A DNA stretch of 64,000 nucleotides, from assembly GCA_000785145.2 (NCBI GenBank), contig JSZA02000021.1, positions 1 through 64,000 on the forward strand, written 5' to 3'. The translations under genes were made by a program, and so were the position numbers. The notes beneath the pieces are model-generated. The model saw nothing but the letters and a program-made list of their open reading frames with translations, was not told where the DNA came from and made no database searches. Position 1 is the stretch's first letter. Each line of letters starts with the position of its first letter. This document shows, piece by piece, positions 59,786 to 64,000 of this stretch. Origin of the DNA: Candidatus Thiomargarita nelsonii. Its GTDB lineage: Bacteria > Pseudomonadota > Gammaproteobacteria > Beggiatoales > Beggiatoaceae.

Positions 59786-61303
59786 GCTTTTTGCACCATA
59801 CAATCCATCGTAATATTTATTTAGTTTTATTAAATCATCATATGCAATATCACGTTTCTTTGATAATGTTAAAACTCTTTTTACTTCATTAGTAATTTGA
59901 TTCAACATCATTTCATTAGGCATGATTACTGGTATCTTTTTTATGTAATTTGCAGAATTATTTGTACTGGCATTTATTGTTCTTATTAGGTCGTTGCAAA
60001 CAGTGCTATTAAAGAAACCAAGCATAAAATAAGTTAAATTTTCAGATTTATTCTTAGGGAATATACCAACAATTGACTGATCAAAAAGTCTGCCATCTAT
60101 TAATGAAGCAGTAATCGAAGAAGATGACACCATTGGTACACCAATGCCTTGATGAAAATAATATTGAGGGTTCTGAAATCTGGCTCGTTTTTTATTTACC
60201 ACTTTATAATCATAAATTGCTTCTTCACTCCAATCCATGAACCACTCTGAGCTTTTATAAAATCTCTTATTCCCACCTTTAACAATCGGAACCCAACAAG
60301 ATGAATTATTTAGCCCATCAAGTGGTGGTTTTATGGATAGATCATCATTACAAACCTCATCGCTGTTTATAATGGCGTATTTTTTAACTCCCCTTGTTAC
60401 AGATGCTGATCGTCTTAAATATTTTCCATCATTCCCAGAATAAAACCCAGTAACAACTGAGCATATATCACCAACTTTCAGGCTATTTGTACTTAGAGCC
60501 AAATTAATCCAGCGTTTTGATGGTAGGAAAAAGGCGCTTGATGGATTGTTGCTAAGTTGGCTATATGTCAGCCTACAAATTTCGTATTTTTTTCGCTTTG
60601 CAGTTAATAAATCAGGCAACTCCTTGGAAGTCGAAAGACCATTATAAACAGGAAAGCTATAAGTATTGCTAGGCGTTTTATTAACTATTGAGATAATACT
60701 TAAACCTGCATAGCCAAAGTTTACACTAGGAAAAAAATTAGAGGGAAATAAAACGATTGATTCTATTTCATAACTCCTAAGTAATTCTTTCCGTAATCCT
60801 TCGTGCATATGAAGGGTCAAATATGTATCTGGCACAATAAATACAAGACGACCATTATCTTTTAGCAACTCCATTGCTTTAATTAAAAACAATCCATATG
60901 TCTCTTTTGCATACAGCCGTGGATAATCATTTTTTAATTGTTTTCTTTTCTCGGGTGATTGGTATGCTCCGTAAGGAGGATTAGCTATTACTCTATCAAA
61001 TTTCTTAAAATTCAATTGAAACGGCAACAAAAAGTCTTCTTGCTCAATTTTAATATTTGAACTATCAGAATATTTGCTTTGTAAAATTTTTACGCTGTCG
61101 TTATTAAGCTCGTAAGCTGTAATATTAGGAACGTCATTTACCGCCATTAATCCTTCAATAAAAGCACCTTCACCAGCGCACGGATCAAGAATTGACACAT
61201 CACCGTGACATTGCAAAAGACCTACCATGTATGAAGTTATGTAATTACAATTTGTATAAAAGGCTTGAAACTCATCCTGCTTTCGTTTTGCGAGAGCTAC
61301 CAT
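59780..61303 (-). CDS. Adenine-specific DNA methyltransferase with recognition domain
   Basis: The 507-residue protein methylates adenine in a DNA target. The SAM motif I is ILDPCAGEGAFIEGL (about 38-52), and catalytic motif IV is RVIANPPYGAYQSP (about 105-118), placing motif I before IV (gamma class). The C-terminal half (about 260-500) is a target-recognition region (VGDICSVVTGFYSGNDGKYLRR, RFQNPQYYFHQGIGVPMVSS) resembling type I S-subunit-like or Eco57I/TaqI-like specificity domains. Its ATG overlaps the stop of the upstream nuclease gene. Together they form a type II-like restriction-modification pair. Confidence 0.88.
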   Translation of the reverse strand: MVALAKRKQDEFQAFYTNCNYITSYMVGLLQCHGDVSILDPCAGEGAFIEGLMAVNDVPNITAYELNNDSVKILQSKYSDSSNIKIEQEDFLLPFQLNFKKFDRVIANPPYGAYQSPEKRKQLKNDYPRLYAKETYGLFLIKAMELLKDNGRLVFIVPDTYLTLHMHEGLRKELLRSYEIESIVLFPSNFFPSVNFGYAGLSIISIVNKTPSNTYSFPVYNGLSTSKELPDLLTAKRKKYEICRLTYSQLSNNPSSAFFLPSKRWINLALSTNSLKVGDICSVVTGFYSGNDGKYLRRSASVTRGVKKYAIINSDEVCNDDLSIKPPLDGLNNSSCWVPIVKGGNKRFYKSSEWFMDWSEEAIYDYKVVNKKRARFQNPQYYFHQGIGVPMVSSSSITASLIDGRLFDQSIVGIFPKNKSENLTYFMLGFFNSTVCNDLIRTINASTNNSANYIKKIPVIMPNEMMLNQITNEVKRVLTLSKKRDIAYDDLIKLNKYYDGLYGAKSA

Positions 61304-62223
61304 GATAGATACTTAAGCAAGTAATTTTCATTAAAATGTGCCAATGTATCCTGATCTAAGTCTTTCTCCCATTCTATATTTTCATTAATCCATGCTGATA
61401 TATCAAAACAAGAATAAGTATTTATTTTAGAGTAAGTCTCATTTCCGCAATAAACATCCCATATTCCTGAACTCTTTAATGTTTGCAAATAGTGGTTGTT
61501 ATCATCTTCCTCCGCACGAACAAAGAGCAAGCACTCATTATTTTCACTTAGAATATTCTTATAAATCGAAGCAACTAATAATAATCTATTGGTGTTTCCC
61601 TTTTCGTTTGATTGAAAACCACTTTTAAAATCAATATTATAGTTCTTTCCATCTATTCTGAAATGTAGGTCTAATTCCAGTTTTATTTCTCCCGAAGTTA
61701 CAAGGCTCCATACTTTGTCGTAATACTGGATAAGTTGGTCTTTTTCCAGTACTGCTAAATTGATGTTTTCTATGTAATCACGAATTTCTTGCTGTAGTTG
61801 CTCCCTAACTTCTGAAAAAAGAGGAGGCTCGACTAATTCAACATCATCTCTAACAGGGAAATCAAAACAATTCTTACAGAAGGGCTCCCATAACTCGCCT
61901 ATCCTCCGAGCAAATGCCATATATTCATATGGCCATGCTCGGTTTCTATACTCAATCATAATCACATATGAACAATAAGTGATCATCAAGATATTATTTA
62001 TAATTTCTTCTTTAGACCATGATTGCGCTATTGAACGCTGAATAATTATTGTTCTTAGATTTTGAGTTGTACCCTTTATCGCTTTATTAATGGCACTTGC
62101 TCTCTTTTTGAAATCACGTTCACCATGTACTGTAATAATTTCGCCAAAAGATTCTGCTGCTCTATCTCTCAGATAATGCAGGATCATATCTTTTTGTTCA
62201 TATAATTTTCGATTAATATTCAT
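61297..62223 (-). CDS. Putative restriction endonuclease partner of the methyltransferase
   Basis: The 308-residue protein has a PD-(D/E)XK-like core: LELDLHFRIDGKNYNIDFKSGFQS (about 178-201), where Asp and DFK are the likely catalytic residues, preceded by a helix (LEKDQLIQYYDKVWSLV). The rest is helical with no known motif. Gene overlap with the methyltransferase (61297-61303, ATGGTAG) and the fact that such pairs usually are restriction systems support the assignment. It is the first gene after the second attC-like site, 32 bp from its box. Recognition site unknown. Confidence 0.7.
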   Translation of the reverse strand: MNINRKLYEQKDMILHYLRDRAAESFGEIITVHGERDFKKRASAINKAIKGTTQNLRTIIIQRSIAQSWSKEEIINNILMITYCSYVIMIEYRNRAWPYEYMAFARRIGELWEPFCKNCFDFPVRDDVELVEPPLFSEVREQLQQEIRDYIENINLAVLEKDQLIQYYDKVWSLVTSGEIKLELDLHFRIDGKNYNIDFKSGFQSNEKGNTNRLLLVASIYKNILSENNECLLFVRAEEDDNNHYLQTLKSSGIWDVYCGNETYSKINTYSCFDISAWINENIEWEKDLDQDTLAHFNENYLLKYLSW

Positions 62224-62254
62224 TTCCAGACTTCATTCTCGATAGTATCTATTG

Positions 62255-62345
62255 GCGCATAACACCCTATTCAACGCCCTAAATCAACGCGCCTTCAGCG
62301 GCAAACTTTAATTATATAGGTGGGGTGTTGGGTTGGGTGTTGGGG
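62255..62345 (-). other. attC-like site upstream of the restriction-modification pair
   Basis: On the plus strand GCGCATAACACCC-TATT-CAACGCCC begins the site and GGGGTGTTGGGTTGGGTGTTGGGG ends it. AACACCC pairs with GGGTGTT and CAAC with GTTG, with unpaired bases between, and GCC...GGC forms an inner hairpin. On the minus strand it ends in GTTATGC, an attC right box, oriented like the site at 59692-59785. Less regular than that site. Confidence 0.5.
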
Positions 62346-62390
62346 TTTGATGATCTTGTTTGATGGAGTATGTGCTCCGATTGTTAGGTT

Positions 62391-62795
62391 GTCTGAATCA
62401 GGATTCACTGGATTTTAGGATTGTCAGGATTAAAAACCAAGATAAATATACATAATATGCAATTTATGACGGAGTATATATATACAGTACTGTAGGGAAT
62501 GGGGTTTTTTTTGTTTATCATTCTCCGACTACATTAAAGTATCTTGATAATGTAGTCGGATTTTAATTGTTAGTGCGTAATGTTGTTAAATGTTGTTAAA
62601 TGTTGCAATATAATTCATACTCCGTGAAAAATTTTATTATTTCATCATAATTGCTTTATACTATTTTTTTGTTTGAATCAGGATTCACTGGATTTTAGGA
62701 TTACCAGGATTAAAAACCAAAACCAACATCATTTTGCTAATTAATTAATACTCTTGGTTTTTAATCCTGAAAATTCTGTAAATCATGATTCAGAC
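62391..62795. repeat. Three copies of the GAATCAGGATTCACTGGATTTTAGGATT repeat
   Basis: A 50-nt unit GTCTGAATCAGGATTCACTG...TAAAAACCAA is at 62391-62440, again at 62671-62720 (two changes near the middle), and inverted at 62754-62795 (TTGGTTTTTAATCCTG...GATTCAGAC). Copies 2 and 3 can pair. Between them are a doubled TGTTGTTAAA (62580-62600) and AT-rich sequence. No gene is seen between 62224 and 63196 apart from the attC-like site. Confidence 0.85.
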
Positions 62796-63196
62796 AAAAA
62801 GGGGATAAAGCGCAACTTATGACGAAATATAGTATATACTTTGTCATGATTTGCGATTTGCTTTATTTTATAATAGCTCGCACTTACATAAACGTTATAA
62901 GGACTTAATCCAAAAATTCAAGAGCTTTGAATCCATGATAGAGCCCAATAGCGCGTCGGTTGGGTTTGTGATGGCTGAGGTGGGGATAATTTCTTCGGCG
63001 GATGTACTATATTTAAGGATTATCTGGATATACTATACTCAGTAAAATTTATTTTATGACACTATAAGTCTTATTTTATCTGGCACGGAGTATAAAATAT
63101 AGGATAGTACAACGGATGATGATCGCGGCTAAAATTATTGTTCAGCATCGCTCAAGATTTAGATTAATTTATTTTTCATTGTAAACAAATACTATT
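62796..63196. other. Noncoding gap before rimO
   Basis: Contains a palindrome TGACGAAATATAGTATATAC / GTATATAC...TTTGTCA at about 62819-62847. An open frame of 64 codons at 62851-63045 has no ribosome binding site, starts in the palindrome's shoulder and shows no family pattern. I see no gene here. AGTATAAAATATAGGATAGTA (63091-63111) may hold a promoter for rimO. Confidence 0.5.
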
Positions 63197-64000
63197 ATGA
63201 TTAACGCCAAAATCGGTTTTATTTCTCTTGGTTGCCCCAAAGCTACTGTGGATTCGGAGCGCATTCTCACCCAATTGCGAGCTGAGGGTTATTTGATCAG
63301 CCCCAACTACGAAGACGCTAAGCTTGTTGTAGTCAATACATGCGGATTTATTGATGAAGCGGTGGAGGAATCTTTGGAGATGATTGGTGAGGCATTGGCA
63401 GAAAATGGCAAAGTGATCGTTACTGGTTGTCTGGGAGCGCGTGGGGAAATGATCAAGGAAAATTATCCAGAAGTGTTAGCAGTGACGGGAGCAAATGCTT
63501 TGGATGAGGTGATGGCGGCGATCCATGCGGAATTGCCGCCGCAACATGAGCCTTATATTGATTTGGTGCCGCCTGGTGGGATCAAACTCACGCCACGTCA
63601 TTATGCCTATTTGAAAATTGCGGAAGGTTGTAACCAAAAATGTAGTTTTTGCATCATCCCCAGCCTGCGCGGACGCTTAGTGAGTCGCCCTATTGGGGAG
63701 GTCTTAGATGAAGCTGAACAGCTTGTTGGAGCCGGTGTGCGGGAATTGCTCATAGTTTCTCAGGATACGGCAGCCTACGGTGTTGATACTCAATATCGCC
63801 TAGACTTTTGGCAGGGCCGTCCACTCAAAACCCGTATTGTTGAACTGGCTCGTAGTTTGGGAAATCTCGGTGCTTGGGTGCGGCTGCATTATGTTTATCC
63901 TTATCCTCACGTTGATCAATTGGTGGGGTTAATGGCTGAGGGTTTGGTACTGCCTTATCTGGATGTGCCACTGCAACATGGTAGCCCAACTATTCTCAAG
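63197..64000 (+). CDS. rimO: Ribosomal protein uS12 methylthiotransferase RimO, 5' part
   Basis: Radical-SAM enzyme that methylthiolates Asp89 of ribosomal protein S12. The window edge cuts it after 268 codons of an expected 440 or so. ATG 63197 opens [21 protein letters not shown]. The N-terminal cluster cysteines are in SLGCPK, NTCGF and [10 protein letters not shown], and the radical-SAM motif is [17 protein letters not shown] (CxxxCxxC). The [10 protein letters not shown] and LHYVYPYP motifs distinguish RimO from MiaB. The frame is open to 64000. Confidence 0.97.
   Translation, partial: MINAKIGFISLGCPKATVDSERILTQLRAEGYLISPNYEDAKLVVVNTCGFIDEAVEESLEMIGEALAENGKVIVTGCLGARGEMIKENYPEVLAVTGANALDEVMAAIHAELPPQHEPYIDLVPPGGIKLTPRHYAYLKIAEGCNQKCSFCIIPSLRGRLVSRPIGEVLDEAEQLVGAGVRELLIVSQDTAAYGVDTQYRLDFWQGRPLKTRIVELARSLGNLGAWVRLHYVYPYPHVDQLVGLMAEGLVLPYLDVPLQHGSPTILK

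Noticed and set aside
62391-62795. CRISPR-like array
   Set aside because: Only three copies, one inverted, with very unequal spacing; the other repeat families are palindromic and dispersed. No cas genes are present.
62851-63045. Plus-strand open frame of 64 codons before rimO
   Set aside because: No ribosome binding site, low-complexity surroundings and no recognisable pattern.

Overview
The window looks like chromosome from a large, repeat-rich, sulfur-oxidising gammaproteobacterium of the Beggiatoa / Thioploca / Thiomargarita kind. This is inferred from four things: a form II RuBisCO operon (cbbR divergent from cbbM-cbbQ-cbbO), moderately low GC, intergenic DNA packed with short palindromes, and many hybrid histidine kinases. 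No rRNA, tRNA or CRISPR array was seen.

Layout. 1-2.7 kb: a trypsin-like protease, a dense palindrome patch and hypE. 2.8-27.1 kb: about 24 kb of genes all on the minus strand, nearly all exported. It holds four MACPF/perforin-like proteins, a beta-propeller-like protein, a beta-helix plus Lcl-type (DUF1566) protein, two paralogous coiled-coil proteins with different heads, a ficolin-like protein (coiled coil plus fibrinogen-type motif), a large vWA protein, a MacB/FtsX-type ABC transporter whose permease is frameshifted, and an 836-residue exported protein. A three-gene operon (ParA-like ATPase, small protein, HEPN-like protein) sits inside it. I regard this island as the best candidate for an undescribed system: perforin-like, ficolin-like and vWA proteins together recall the parts list of animal complement, although homology of the whole is not claimed.

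27.3-32.5 kb: a gene ending in an attC-like site, hypF, a truncated ATPase, and hypC-hypA-hypB. hypD and hydrogenase structural genes are absent. 32.6-46.7 kb: hybrid histidine kinases sharing one catalytic core and one C-terminal helical tail, including a kinase pseudogene with several lesions, and an ATPase plus TOPRIM-like gene pair that resembles a defence system. 46.8-48 kb: a small operon with a receiver-like protein. 48-51.7 kb: an Mla-type (MCE) lipid ABC transporter. 51.7-53.9 kb: a MIF-like protein, a strong sigma70-type promoter followed by a foldable leader or RNA, ispA and a Uma2-family gene. 53.9-59.6 kb: the cbb cluster. 59.7-62.3 kb: a restriction-modification pair bracketed by two attC-like sites, as in an integron cassette. 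62.4-64 kb: repeat-rich noncoding DNA and the start of rimO, cut by the window edge.

Theme. Palindromic repeats have repeatedly entered gene ends: they supply the end of a truncated ATPase, a candidate start for hypF, part of the leader peptide of the Mla auxiliary protein, and the tail of a decayed antitoxin-like fragment. Coordinates of repeats were counted by eye and may be off by one or two bases.
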